NCBI GenBank assembly: GCA_021738565.1
Contig: JAIPBT010000012.1
Location: forward strand, 41,260-105,259
DNA from: Bacteroidales bacterium
GTDB taxonomy: Bacteria > Bacteroidota > Bacteroidia > Bacteroidales > GCA-2748055
Direction: 5' to 3'
DNA length: 64,000 nt
Each line of letters opens with the position of its first letter. The stretch's first letter is position 1. The notes beneath the pieces are model-generated. The model was not told the origin of the DNA. It did no database searches and saw only the letters and a program-made list of their open reading frames with translations. This document shows positions 50,166 to 60,116 of this stretch, piece after piece. A program made the translations under genes and the position numbers.

Positions 50166-51888
50166 GTTGTCATCAGGCATGCTGGCGTGCTTTATCTCTG
50201 CTTCCGCCGGTGCCCAGGCAAATCTTTCGTATATGCAAAATAAAACGCCTGAATACGAAGATGTTATCAGCATGTATGCCCTTATGGATGATGTTTATGA
50301 AAATGCCAAGCTGGTTACAGCCGGCACCACTGATGCCGGAAAACCTTTACATGCGTTCATTATTTCAGACGATAAGCTGTTTGCTCCCGCTGAAGTTCAC
50401 CAGCACGGAAAAACTATAATCATGATCAACAACGGCATCCATCCCGGAGAATGCAATGGCATTGATGCAAGTATTGAATTTGCCCGGGAACTTTTATCAG
50501 GGCAGAGCATATATTCTGAATATCTGAAAAATACCGTAGTTCTTATTATACCCGTTTTCAACATCGGGGGAGCACGCAACAGAAGTGCCTATCACCGTGC
50601 CAACCAGAATGGCCCTGAATTGCATGGGTTCAGGGGCAATGCGTGCAACCTGGACCTCAACAGGGACTTTGTAAAAATGGACGCAAACAATACCCGGTCA
50701 ATGATTCAGCTTTTCCATGCCTGGGACCCGGATATCTTTATTGATACGCACAGTACAAATGGAGCCGATTATCCCTATACGGTAACTTTAATTCCGAGTC
50801 ATCACCAGCAACTTGAAGAGCCACAGGCCAAATTCATCCGCACAGAAATGGTCCCGGAACTGTTCAATGCAATGGACCGGTCACCCTATAAAATCTCGCA
50901 CTATGTGAATGTTTTCAGGAGAAGTCCGGAACAGGGATTTGAAGGGTTTTACCAGTATCCAAGGTATCTCTCCGGGTATACTTCAACATTCCATGCCCTC
51001 TCTTTCACGGTGGAAAGCCACATGCTGAAGCCTTACCCTGAAAGGGTGCTGTCAACCAAAAGATTGCTGGGTGAAATGCTGAAATTCTCATCAGTAAATG
51101 CAACTAAAATTAAAGAGGTCAAGCAGGAATCAATCGCAATTTCAGAAAACCGGAAACACCATGTCTTACAATGGTACAACGATACCTCGCAATACGACCT
51201 GATCACTTTCACGGGTTACAAGGCCAAAACAAGTAAAAGTGAAGTTACCGGTCAGGATATCCTTTATTACGACAGGGATGATGCCTGGACCGACCTTGTT
51301 CCATTCTACAACTATTTCAGACCCAATATAGAAACCGAAGCGCCGGAATACTACATTGTACCTTCTGCCTGGGATGATGTGATCGAACGCCTCCGATTAA
51401 GTAACATTAAAATGAAAGTACTTCAACAGGACACTTCATTGCATGTGGAAATATATTTCATAGAAGATTACCAGACAACCCGGCAACCCTATAACGGTCA
51501 TTATTTACACTTTGCAACCCGGGTGAGGAAAGAGACCGGTTCAATTAAGTTCCACAGCGGAGATGTAATGGTACCAGTAAAACAAAGAGGCTCGTCCTTT
51601 ATTGTGAATACCCTTGAACCACATGCATATGACTCATTTTTCAACTGGAATTTCTTTGATGCCATACTGGCAAGAAAAGAATATTTTTCACCCTACCTGT
51701 TTGAAAAAACTGCAGAACGTTACCTGGAGGAAAACAGTGATCTGAAAAATGAATTCCTTGTTAAAAAAGCATCAGATCCGGAATTTGACCAGAACTCATC
51801 TGCCCAGTTAAGATGGATCTATGAACGGTCTCCCTGGTCCGAACCCACATATCGCCGGTATCCTGTTTACAGGTACAATACCAAATAG
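50140..51888 (+). CDS. M14-family zinc carboxypeptidase-like protein
   Basis: 582 aa with a signal peptide (LLKLSSGMLACFISASAGAQ). The zinc ligands are in GIHPGECNG (H101, E104) and IDTHSTNG (H204). The substrate-binding NLDLNRDF segment and the catalytic FTVESHMLKPY (E292) also fit the M14 fold. A C-terminal beta domain follows (about 400-560). It likely removes residues from peptides outside the cytoplasm. It overlaps the upstream HD gene, which suggests coupled translation, although the two activities are unrelated. Confidence 0.9.
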   Translation: MNMNQLLLKLSSGMLACFISASAGAQANLSYMQNKTPEYEDVISMYALMDDVYENAKLVTAGTTDAGKPLHAFIISDDKLFAPAEVHQHGKTIIMINNGIHPGECNGIDASIEFARELLSGQSIYSEYLKNTVVLIIPVFNIGGARNRSAYHRANQNGPELHGFRGNACNLDLNRDFVKMDANNTRSMIQLFHAWDPDIFIDTHSTNGADYPYTVTLIPSHHQQLEEPQAKFIRTEMVPELFNAMDRSPYKISHYVNVFRRSPEQGFEGFYQYPRYLSGYTSTFHALSFTVESHMLKPYPERVLSTKRLLGEMLKFSSVNATKIKEVKQESIAISENRKHHVLQWYNDTSQYDLITFTGYKAKTSKSEVTGQDILYYDRDDAWTDLVPFYNYFRPNIETEAPEYYIVPSAWDDVIERLRLSNIKMKVLQQDTSLHVEIYFIEDYQTTRQPYNGHYLHFATRVRKETGSIKFHSGDVMVPVKQRGSSFIVNTLEPHAYDSFFNWNFFDAILARKEYFSPYLFEKTAERYLEENSDLKNEFLVKKASDPEFDQNSSAQLRWIYERSPWSEPTYRRYPVYRYNTK

Positions 51889-51933
51889 GACCTGTCTGTT
51901 CCGGTCAAAAAAATTTGCAATTACCTGGCAGGT

Positions 51934-51966
51934 TTTGATCAAAAAGCTTCATTTTGATTAAATTTG
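51934..51966 (+). promoter_or_regulatory. Bacteroidota-type promoter for the S37 peptidase
   Basis: TTTG at 51934-51937 and TAAATTTG at 51959-51966 are separated by 21 bases, matching the Bacteroidota -33/-7 consensus well. The downstream ATG is at 51998. Confidence 0.7.
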
Positions 51967-51997
51967 TCCTTTCATAAAAAATTTGTCTCAAGTGGCG

Positions 51998-53284
51998 ATG
52001 ACCAATAACTTCAAAAAATATATCCCGCTGTATCTGTTCCTGCTGCTGGTTGGTTTGCCCTCCTATGCAGGGGAAAGCATAGACGACTTTCTAAAGAAAC
52101 TTCCCCTGAAGAACATCAGGGTAATGGAGAAAGAATCGTTTTACAACAACATCTATGAAGTTCTTTTTGAACAGCCGATTGATCACCGGGACACAACCAA
52201 AGGATACTTTTCTCAAAGACTCTACATCTCACATGTTGATGCATCCAAGCCGGTTGTACTCGTCACAGAAGGATATAATGCAGGACATTACTACACGAGT
52301 GAACCTGCTTCATTGATGCAATGCAACCAGATCATAGCGGAACACAGGTATTTTGGAGAAAGCGTACCAGACAGCATTCAGTGGGAATTCCTAACCACCT
52401 GGCAGTCGGCCAGCGATCATCATCAAATCATCAATGCATTCAAAAAATTCTACACGGGGAAATGGATCACAACAGGTATCAGCAAAGGAGGACAGACCGT
52501 TATGTTCCACAGCTACTATTATCCCGAGGATGTGAGTCTGAGGATCCCTTATGTGGCCCCCTTGAATAACTGTGTGGAAGACGAGCGAATCTACCATTTT
52601 CTTGACCATGTAGGCAGCAGGAAATGCAGAAAAAAGATCAGGGAGTTCCAGGAAATGGCCCTTAGGGAACAGGACACACTTCTGCCTGTTTTTAAAAGTT
52701 TTTCTAAGAGAAAAAACTACACCTATGACATTGTGGGCGGGTTTGAAAAAGCATATGAGTATTCTGTACTCGAATATTCATTTGCATTCTGGCAATGGGG
52801 ATACTGCGACTGTATTGACATACCCGACGAAAACAGTTCCCCTTCGGGGATCATTTCACACATGAACATGGTCGCGGGTTTTGATTATTTTGCTGATCAG
52901 TTTATACAGCAATACCAGCCGTTTTTCTACCAGGCCTATACCGAAATGGGTTATTACGGTTACGACCTGGAAGAATTCGCACCGCTGCTCAGACATGTAA
53001 CAGACGGAAGGTTTAACTTCACGTTGCCCAGTGATATTCCCGTTACTTTCAATGATTCAATTTTAATTAAGGTTGAAGGGTATATACGTAAAGAAGCAAA
53101 CAACTTCATATTCATTTATGGGGAATATGACACCTGGTCCGCAACTGCAGTCAGACTGAGCAACAAAACAAATTCAAAGATCTTTTATAAAAACAAAGGT
53201 TCACACAGGACCCGCATCAGCAACATGCCTGAAAATCAACAAAAAAAGGTGATTGAAACGATCAATGATTTTCTGGAAAGCTGA
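51998..53284 (+). CDS. S37-family (PS-10-like) secreted peptidase
   Basis: About 428 aa from the ATG at 51998. The frame also has a TTG at 51983. A signal peptide (YIPLYLFLLLVGLPSYAG) precedes the segment EQPIDHRDTTKGYFSQRLYI, typical of S37/S28-type peptidases. The nucleophile motif is GISKGGQT (S162). A later GEYDTWSATAV contributes the acid, and KGSHRTRI the histidine. S37 enzymes are prolyl-aminopeptidase-like. It likely takes part in peptide use outside the cytoplasm. Confidence 0.85.
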   Translation: MTNNFKKYIPLYLFLLLVGLPSYAGESIDDFLKKLPLKNIRVMEKESFYNNIYEVLFEQPIDHRDTTKGYFSQRLYISHVDASKPVVLVTEGYNAGHYYTSEPASLMQCNQIIAEHRYFGESVPDSIQWEFLTTWQSASDHHQIINAFKKFYTGKWITTGISKGGQTVMFHSYYYPEDVSLRIPYVAPLNNCVEDERIYHFLDHVGSRKCRKKIREFQEMALREQDTLLPVFKSFSKRKNYTYDIVGGFEKAYEYSVLEYSFAFWQWGYCDCIDIPDENSSPSGIISHMNMVAGFDYFADQFIQQYQPFFYQAYTEMGYYGYDLEEFAPLLRHVTDGRFNFTLPSDIPVTFNDSILIKVEGYIRKEANNFIFIYGEYDTWSATAVRLSNKTNSKIFYKNKGSHRTRISNMPENQQKKVIETINDFLES

Positions 53285-53322
53285 CCGGCAGGCATTGCAA
53301 ATGCCGCTTCGTTCTGTTGGTG

Positions 53323-54024
53323 TCAAACATACCTTTTCCTGGCATTGTCAATCTCTGACCTAATAGATGCAATTTCCACAGCCTTGCCATGCGCAGGATG
53401 CAATACCTCAACACCGCTGTTGATGTAATATTCCCAGCTTTTTATCACCTCTCCACAATCGTTTGCAAATGGAGGGAAATGTTGCTTGTCAGAAATGCCA
53501 AGGACATTGTCGCCCACCATGGCATTCCCATTTTCCAGTAAAACAGAGAGGGATCCCTCCGTATGCCCCGGAGTGTGGACAATCTTGCCGGGAATTCCAA
53601 AACTTTGCAGATCCATCTCATCTTCGATCACTACTCCTGCTTTTACAGGAGCATAGCGGGCAAGTCTGCGGGCAAATATCCTGCCGATAAACACGATTGA
53701 TTTTCCTTTCCACCTTGTACCCCGTGGAAAAGAAGCATATCCATTTTCCAGGTATTTCACTTCGCTGTAATGCACAGCAACAGGGGCCCCGGTAAGCCGG
53801 CTGATCTCGCCTGCTCCGCCGGCATGGTCAAAATGGGTATGTGTAAGTATGATCAAACGGATCCTGCTTTGCGGGATCCCCAGCCGTTCCATTGCTGCCG
53901 TAAATGCACCAACCGTATGAGGATGACCGCAATCTATAAGAACAGCCGTTTCTTTGTTGTATACCAAAAAACCTGCAACATTAGAATAGCGTATTCTATT
54001 CAAAAACAGACCCTTGTCTTCCAT
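53323..54024 (-). CDS. MBL-fold metallo-hydrolase
   Basis: 233 aa. The metal-binding motif is LTHTHFDHAGG, and further ligands lie in VHTPGHTEGSL and MVGDNVLG. HPAHG near the end completes the set. Cytoplasmic. The family includes glyoxalase II-like thioesterases; substrate unknown. Its ATG overlaps the stop of the upstream FAH gene (TAATG), so the two are coupled. Confidence 0.9.
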   Translation of the reverse strand: MEDKGLFLNRIRYSNVAGFLVYNKETAVLIDCGHPHTVGAFTAAMERLGIPQSRIRLIILTHTHFDHAGGAGEISRLTGAPVAVHYSEVKYLENGYASFPRGTRWKGKSIVFIGRIFARRLARYAPVKAGVVIEDEMDLQSFGIPGKIVHTPGHTEGSLSVLLENGNAMVGDNVLGISDKQHFPPFANDCGEVIKSWEYYINSGVEVLHPAHGKAVEIASIRSEIDNARKRYV

Positions 54025-54635
54025 TATTTAACAAAGAAATCCATCATTTTCTTCTCTTCAAGGAAGCATTCTATATGATCATTGATCTGTACGGGACCAA
54101 CTCCGGAGGGAGTTCCGCTAAAGATCATGTCTCCCGTTTTGAGCGTTATGAACTGTGATACATAAGAGATGATCCTGTCAAAATTGAATATCATGTCCCT
54201 GCTGTTACCTTGCTGAACGGTTTTTCCGTTGATGTCCATTCGAAAATCAATACCCTGCGGTTCTTCAAGGGATGATAATTTCACGAAATCACTCACCGGT
54301 GCAGAATAATCGAATGCCTTTGCAATTTCCCATGGCAGGCCTTTGCTTTTCATCTCACCTTGCAGGTCTCTCGCTGTAAAATCAACACCAAGTGCTATCT
54401 CACTGTAATACTGATCAGCAAATTTTTCAGATATCCTCCTTCCAAGCTTGCTGATCTTTATCACAAGTTCAACCTCATGATGTACATCCTTGGAAAAATC
54501 GGGATAGAAGAACGGCCGGTTCTTAATTACCAGGGCCGAATCAGGCTTCATAAAAAACACCGGTTTTTCGGGAACCGCGTTTTTCAACTCTTTGGCATGA
54601 TCAGCATAATTTCTTCCAATACAAATTATCTTCAT
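54024..54635 (-). CDS. Fumarylacetoacetate hydrolase-family protein
   Basis: 203 aa single-domain FAH fold. Start MKIICIGRNYADHAKELKN and MKPDSALV, then metal-binding HHEVELVIKI, ALGVDFTARDLQ and FSGTPSGVGPV are the family landmarks. Members act as acylpyruvate hydrolases or oxaloacetate tautomerases. It is in a tight row: exonuclease, FAH, MBL. Confidence 0.92.
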   Translation of the reverse strand: MKIICIGRNYADHAKELKNAVPEKPVFFMKPDSALVIKNRPFFYPDFSKDVHHEVELVIKISKLGRRISEKFADQYYSEIALGVDFTARDLQGEMKSKGLPWEIAKAFDYSAPVSDFVKLSSLEEPQGIDFRMDINGKTVQQGNSRDMIFNFDRIISYVSQFITLKTGDMIFSGTPSGVGPVQINDHIECFLEEKKMMDFFVK

Positions 54636-54642
54636 ATGCTTT

Positions 54643-55416
54643 TTACTTGTTTTCCTGCAACCCTCTCAATTTTATAGAGGTCAATACTTTCTTGGTATAC
54701 ATTGGGAAATCTCCATGCATCATCCATCCGTAATATCCGGGATCGGATGCAAGTACTTCAGCCACCGGTTTTCCTTTGTATTTACCAAAATTAAATATCT
54801 CCACATCATTTTCATCATAAATGATCCGACCCACAAAATCAGCATTCCTGTTGTGAGAAGAAAATTCCGCAAGCTTGCCAATGTCATTTTCCAGGTTACT
54901 GTATGTGTCTAGCTGGGATTGAAGAACCTCGTATGTGGCAAGAGTATCTGCAGCTGCACTGTGTGCATTTTGAAGCTCTTTGTTACAATAGAACTTATAA
55001 GCTGCTTCAAGCGTTCTTGGTTCCATCTTCATAAAGATAACCTGCACATCAATAAATTTTCTTTTTTTCATGTCAAAATCCAAACCTGCCCGCAGAAACT
55101 CTTCTGCAAGCAAAGGGATATCAAATCGAACTGAATTGTATCCGGCCAGGTCACACCCCTCAAAATCCTGCACCAGTGACTTGGCTATCTCTTCAAATTT
55201 GGGCGCATCTTTTACATCCTCATCCCTGATCCCGTGGATCTGTGCAACTTTTTCAGGAATGGGTATGCCGGGATTTACCCTGATGGTCCGGGAAGTCTCA
55301 TTTCCGTTAACATCAACTTTCAGGTAAGATATTTCAACAATCCTGTCATTGGCAATATTGATGCCTGTTGTTTCCAGGTCGAAAAAAATTATTGGATTTT
55401 TCAGATGTAGCTTCAT
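54643..55416 (-). CDS. DnaQ-like 3'-5' exonuclease
   Basis: 257 aa. The DEDDh core shows FFDLETTGI (Exo I), GYNSVRFDIPLL (Exo II) and NAHSAAADTLATYEVL (Exo III). The C-terminal 70 residues have the DUF3820-like IFNFGKYKGKPVAEVL segment. It probably proofreads or trims DNA. The dnaN gene is 58 bp upstream on the same strand. Confidence 0.92.
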   Translation of the reverse strand: MKLHLKNPIIFFDLETTGINIANDRIVEISYLKVDVNGNETSRTIRVNPGIPIPEKVAQIHGIRDEDVKDAPKFEEIAKSLVQDFEGCDLAGYNSVRFDIPLLAEEFLRAGLDFDMKKRKFIDVQVIFMKMEPRTLEAAYKFYCNKELQNAHSAAADTLATYEVLQSQLDTYSNLENDIGKLAEFSSHNRNADFVGRIIYDENDVEIFNFGKYKGKPVAEVLASDPGYYGWMMHGDFPMYTKKVLTSIKLRGLQENK

Positions 55417-55473
55417 AATTCAAATAGTTGAGCGAACCCACACAAGAACAAATGCCCTGGTGGAGCATTGTTA

Positions 55474-56604
55474 TCAGGCATTGATCATCATAGGCATCAA
55501 CAGCATAAGAATATCCTCGCTCTCATTTTCAGTGGTTGCGGGGAGAATTATTCCGGCTCTTGTAGGATCTGACATTTCAAGAACTACATCCGAAGATGGA
55601 AGGTTGGCAAGGATCTCTATCAAAAATGTCGATTTGAATCCTATTTCCATATCATCTCCCTCATACTGGCAATTGAGACGCTCTGTCCCTGAAATTGAAA
55701 AATCAATGTCCTGCGCCGAAACGGTTAACTGGTTCCCAGTCAACGACAATTTAACCAGGTTACTCGCCTGGTTCGAAAATACAGAGACCCGGCGAAGTGC
55801 ATTGTAGAATTCCACCCTGTCGATGGTCATCCTGAATGGATTATCGGTAGGAATAACAGAATTATAACTTGGGTAGTTACCCTCAACCAATCGGCACACC
55901 ATCTTGTAATTGGTAAGTGTGAATGATGCATTCCTGTCATCAAACTCAAGTTTTACCATGTTCTCTTCTTTTGGAAGAATATTCTTCAGCAGTCCGGCCG
56001 GTTTTTTGGGAAGAATAAAAGATGAAGCGCTGCCGGCAGCAATGTCGGTTCGCTTGTATCTGACAAGTTTATGGGCATCTGAAGCCACAAATGTGGTATC
56101 ATCTTCTGAAAGCTCCATGAAAACACCATTCATCACCGGTCGCAATTCATCATCTGCTGTAGCAAACAAAGTCTTTGTTATTCCGGAAAGCAATATTTCT
56201 CCATCAATCTCAAGTTCCTGCTTCTGATCGTCTTTGATCTCCGGCAATTGTGGAAATTCTGCACCATTCTGTCCCATAATGGTAAACTTCCCGCTTTCAG
56301 ATTGTATCACAACCACGAGGGAATTCGTATCGATCTCAAAAGTAAGCGGTATTTCAGCAAATTCCTTAAGGGTATCGTTCAGAATACGGGCAGGGACAGC
56401 AATTTCTCCGGATCCGTCAGCATTTTCAAGATTGATTGACGTAATCAGCGTGGATTCAAGGTCTGATGCTGTTATTTCCAGGACTCCATCATTCAGTGAA
56501 AAAAGGAAATTATCGAGTATCGGGAGCGTATTTTTATTGCTGATGACCCGGCTTATTGCCTGCAAGTGGCTAAGCAACTCCATACTTGAAACAACAAATT
56601 TCAT
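55474..56604 (-). CDS. dnaN: DNA polymerase III beta subunit (sliding clamp)
   Basis: 376 aa, normal for the clamp. The three-domain pattern is intact: SHLQAISRVISNKNTLPILDNF at the start, ASDLESTL, then TDGHKLV-like ASDAHKLVRYKR, and the end LLMPMMINA in place of the usual LPMRL. The clamp tethers the replicative polymerase to DNA. It is followed by the exonuclease gene, which would fit joint use in replication. Confidence 0.96.
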   Translation of the reverse strand: MKFVVSSMELLSHLQAISRVISNKNTLPILDNFLFSLNDGVLEITASDLESTLITSINLENADGSGEIAVPARILNDTLKEFAEIPLTFEIDTNSLVVVIQSESGKFTIMGQNGAEFPQLPEIKDDQKQELEIDGEILLSGITKTLFATADDELRPVMNGVFMELSEDDTTFVASDAHKLVRYKRTDIAAGSASSFILPKKPAGLLKNILPKEENMVKLEFDDRNASFTLTNYKMVCRLVEGNYPSYNSVIPTDNPFRMTIDRVEFYNALRRVSVFSNQASNLVKLSLTGNQLTVSAQDIDFSISGTERLNCQYEGDDMEIGFKSTFLIEILANLPSSDVVLEMSDPTRAGIILPATTENESEDILMLLMPMMINA

Positions 56605-56733
56605 AGATGTATGTTTTTATGAAATGGTTAATTAATCGGTTTTCTCATTCGATTTTGAACTACCAATAATACGAAAAAAAAGTGAAAAATACTTTGCTCT
56701 CAGTCAATATTTAAGCAAGCAGTAAATGATACA

Positions 56734-57672
56734 TCATTGATAACTTTTCAACCCCCGCATCAAAAGATCCAGATAATAGTAATTGATCGAATAATATTCC
56801 TTGCTGTCATTAAATATCACCAGTGATTCAAACATATCCGGGGCTTCATTTTCATCCCTGGTCCATAGGAAGACCTCAAATTTCCATGCATTTCCCTCAA
56901 AATCCTTTACACTTATGACAGATATGGGTGTTTCAGGTATTGCTGAAGGAGAAAGCTCACCCTGTTCAATCTTATCGCCGAACCTGATTATATTGAAATA
57001 GGACAACAACATCCGGATCTTAATTGAATCCAGGGCATCGGTAATATTTTCCCCGGATACTCCATCGAAAACATCAATGGAATGGTCTGTATGTTGCCGG
57101 ACCAAAAAAGACCTCCCCACTATCGGGGAAACAACCACCTCGCTTACCTCCGATGGCATTAAGCTTATCAGCTGGTGTTTGCGGTAATGGTCTGCATTGG
57201 AAGAAAATATCTTTTCCAATGGATAATCTTCATAACCTGAAAGTTCAACTCCATATGCATATTCAGACTGATCACCAAAAATATAATATCCTGCTTCTGA
57301 AGCTGCAAATCTGAAACAGGACAGCTCCTTCTTTTTTCCGTAGAACCGGAATTGAACACTGTAACCGTATGGCGCAATATCCTGGCGGGGAACAATGGAA
57401 CTCTTTTGCAGGTGGGATGCTGCCAGCAGCAGGTTATTAACTGACCTGGTGTACATCAACTCTCCACCGGAATACCATAAAGTATCCTTTTTTACAAAAA
57501 TAAGCGTATCGTATATTCCATTCACCCGGATGCGTTCAATGGATCCGGTATCATCCGGCAAAAGACTGGAAATATCATATTTCTTTCCTTTCCAGGGTTG
57601 TGCAAGGAGTATCAGCGCGGCGGCCACAATAACGGTACCAATCAGCAACCACTTATATTTTCTATAATCCAT
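56734..57672 (-). CDS. DUF4340 membrane-anchored protein
   Basis: 312 aa. One N-terminal transmembrane helix (WLLIGTVIVAAALILLA) is followed by a repeated beta domain, the DUF4340 pattern commonly found after gldG-like genes. Its ATG overlaps the gldG stop (TAATG), so it is coupled to that gene. It is probably an accessory component of the ABC system; function unknown. Confidence 0.85.
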   Translation of the reverse strand: MDYRKYKWLLIGTVIVAAALILLAQPWKGKKYDISSLLPDDTGSIERIRVNGIYDTLIFVKKDTLWYSGGELMYTRSVNNLLLAASHLQKSSIVPRQDIAPYGYSVQFRFYGKKKELSCFRFAASEAGYYIFGDQSEYAYGVELSGYEDYPLEKIFSSNADHYRKHQLISLMPSEVSEVVVSPIVGRSFLVRQHTDHSIDVFDGVSGENITDALDSIKIRMLLSYFNIIRFGDKIEQGELSPSAIPETPISVISVKDFEGNAWKFEVFLWTRDENEAPDMFESLVIFNDSKEYYSINYYYLDLLMRGLKSYQ

Positions 57673-59381
57673 TATCTGCCGTATCTTTTGTTTCTGAATA
57701 CATTGTAAACGGTTCCGAATACAACAATCAAGATAAACGGGAAGAATATGTTAATCACCATCCATTTCCCCCTGGCTGCCTTATCCGATGTAATGGCTTT
57801 GTTGAGCAATCGTAACCTGAACTCCCTTGACCTGAGTTCCATCAGGCCCGTATCGTCGGTCATGTAGTTCACTGTATTCATGATAAATTCCAGGTTGCCG
57901 AAGGTCTGATAGGTATATTTGTCGTATCCAAGGTCGTTCGCGACATAGCGCCCGCGCTGCAACGACACATCATTTCTGATCAGGTCACCATCGGCAGCTA
58001 CAAGCATGCTGGTTTTCTTACTTTTATCCAGAATTTTTACCCCGGGAGGATAGACCCCATCAGGAACACTGTAATTTATATAGAATGATGTAAATGTCCC
58101 CTCGGAGAGTACTGCCACGGGCAAATGTTTTTCGACAAACAACCCTGGGTCCGGATCACGTGAAACCTCATCCATGGTAATCCTTAAAGGCACCTTCCTG
58201 GATCTGCTCCGTTCTGATGTAGACAATAAAACGGTGTGCTTCAACGGGTCTGATTTGTGCTCGAGTGTATCCAGACTTGAAGCGAATTTTGCCTGTATAT
58301 AATTCAGTCCCCTGGTTATCGGGTGACCGGATGGTGCAGTAAGAAGCGGATTGTAGACCCAGGGCCTCATTTCCGTATCCTCCTGTTCTCCCTCCACGGA
58401 GATATTTACAGGAATAAAATTGCATTGCAGGTCATTAATGATGTTGTAATTGATCCTGATCCCGTATTTAAAAAGCAGGTCCTCAATATTCAGCTGGTTG
58501 ACCAGGGAAATGGTCATTCCGCTTTCAAGACTGTCCGGGATTGTAAGTACCGGGTCAATAAACCAGAGCACCTTACCTCCATTCATAATATACTGGTCGA
58601 TAGCAAATTTATCTGCCTCATTGAAGGGGCGCATTGGCTGGGCGATGATGATCGCCTCGTAATCCAGCAAGGCCTCCAGGTTGCCATTAATGAATCCCCT
58701 GTCGACCTGGAAATGATTTTTCAGCTCATTCATTAAACTGTGTGTCTGAATGGAATCGAGTTCTCCATGCCCCTCAATAAAAGCTATTTTTGGCACATCA
58801 TCCGCAGTAAGACTGTGTATCGCCTTTGAAAACTCATACTCAAGCGTCTGTATAGAGTTGCTTAGGTTCACCTCATGCGGAAGGGCAGGATTGTTTTTTA
58901 AAAGGTTGACCGGAAATTCCAGTCCGCGGTAATTTACCATAGCCCCGGGGAATATGGTTTTGTCAACGGACCCCCCTTCTTTATCCTTCATCTTGATGGT
59001 GGTAACTTTCAGTCCCTTCTGGTAAAGATTGTATATGGTCCTGTTCCTGGTCTCAGTGTTCTTTTCATCGTAAAGATTGATGAAATCGTACTGAACATTC
59101 TCTCCGGCATAGGCCCTGAATTCCTCAAGCATCTCCCCGATGGATTCCTGGAATTTTAAAAAATCAGGGGGGAGGTCACCCGCAAGATATACCCTGAAAT
59201 ATACCGGTGCATCCAATTGCTGTAAAATCTCTTTTGTAGATTCAGCAAGTGTGTAGCGCTTTTCCGAAGTAAGGTCCAGCCTGAAGAAATGGCCGGATGA
59301 AAATGCTGAGACTATGCCCAGTGTGATCAATAGCATCAGAAACTGCAATACACCTTGTTGTATGATCTTTATACGCTTCAT
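57672..59381 (-). CDS. gldG: Gliding-type ABC transporter auxiliary component GldG
   Basis: About 570 aa. The ATG at 59381 is preferred to a TTG three bases upstream. An N-terminal transmembrane helix (QFLMLLITLGIVSAFSSGHFF) is followed by the ABC-transporter auxiliary domain with RYTLAESTKEILQQLDAPV and KIAFIEGHGELDS. One more transmembrane helix lies at the C-terminus (WMVINIFFPFILIVVFGTVY). This is the family pattern. The gene follows gldF directly. In gliding Flavobacteriia, GldA-F-G form an ABC transporter; here gldA is not in the window and motility is not implied. Confidence 0.93.
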   Translation of the reverse strand: MKRIKIIQQGVLQFLMLLITLGIVSAFSSGHFFRLDLTSEKRYTLAESTKEILQQLDAPVYFRVYLAGDLPPDFLKFQESIGEMLEEFRAYAGENVQYDFINLYDEKNTETRNRTIYNLYQKGLKVTTIKMKDKEGGSVDKTIFPGAMVNYRGLEFPVNLLKNNPALPHEVNLSNSIQTLEYEFSKAIHSLTADDVPKIAFIEGHGELDSIQTHSLMNELKNHFQVDRGFINGNLEALLDYEAIIIAQPMRPFNEADKFAIDQYIMNGGKVLWFIDPVLTIPDSLESGMTISLVNQLNIEDLLFKYGIRINYNIINDLQCNFIPVNISVEGEQEDTEMRPWVYNPLLTAPSGHPITRGLNYIQAKFASSLDTLEHKSDPLKHTVLLSTSERSRSRKVPLRITMDEVSRDPDPGLFVEKHLPVAVLSEGTFTSFYINYSVPDGVYPPGVKILDKSKKTSMLVAADGDLIRNDVSLQRGRYVANDLGYDKYTYQTFGNLEFIMNTVNYMTDDTGLMELRSREFRLRLLNKAITSDKAARGKWMVINIFFPFILIVVFGTVYNVFRNKRYGR

Positions 59382-59384
59382 CAA

Positions 59385-60116
59385 CTACCAATTATTTCTC
59401 TTTAATACCAACCTGGTTGTCATAGTAAAAAGTACGATCACTCCAAGAAAATAGAGGAGATCCCTGGAATCAAGCACACCCCGGCTTATGGAGTTATAAT
59501 GATGGTCGATTCCTATTCTTGAAATTAAAAAACTCATCTTTCCGGAGCCTGCCAGGCTGCCAAGCAGATCAAACCCCAGGTACATTATCAGCGATAAAAA
59601 AACTGCCAGGATAAATGCAGCGATCTGGTTATCGGTGAGTGAGGAGGCGAAAATACCTATCGCAGCATAGATCCCTCCCAGGAAAAAAAGCCCAATATAA
59701 GATCCCCAGGTCCCCCCGGTATCTATATTTCCCGGAGGGGATCCCATGCGGTAGACAGACCAGAAAAATACGAGGGTCGGCAACAGCGACATCAGGACCA
59801 GTGTCCATGAAGCCAGGAATTTGGCAAGGATGATCTGAAGGTCAGTAACAGGTCTGGTATTCAATAATTCCAATGTACCCAGCCGCTTTTCCTCCGCGAT
59901 CATCCTCATGGTGATTGCAGGCACCAGGAAAAGGAATGCCCAGGGTGCGATGGCAAACAAACTCTCCAGTGTTGCATAACCGGTTTCAAGGACATTCATC
60001 TGACCGGGAAAAACCCACATGAAAAGGCTGGTCATCAACAGGAATACAACCATAACAATGTATCCCGTAAGAGAACTGAAAAAACCGTTTATCTCCCTAA
60101 TAAAAATATACCACAT
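59385..60116 (-). CDS. gldF: Gliding-type ABC transporter permease GldF
   Basis: 243 aa with about six transmembrane helices. The segment RMIAEEKRLGTLELLNTRPVT, between helices 2 and 3, is the hallmark of ABC-2 type permeases of the GldF group. It is the first gene of the gldF-gldG-DUF4340 row. An 8-bp minisatellite lies 126-205 bp upstream of its start. The partner ATPase is not encoded here. Confidence 0.94.
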   Translation of the reverse strand: MWYIFIREINGFFSSLTGYIVMVVFLLMTSLFMWVFPGQMNVLETGYATLESLFAIAPWAFLFLVPAITMRMIAEEKRLGTLELLNTRPVTDLQIILAKFLASWTLVLMSLLPTLVFFWSVYRMGSPPGNIDTGGTWGSYIGLFFLGGIYAAIGIFASSLTDNQIAAFILAVFLSLIMYLGFDLLGSLAGSGKMSFLISRIGIDHHYNSISRGVLDSRDLLYFLGVIVLFTMTTRLVLKRNNW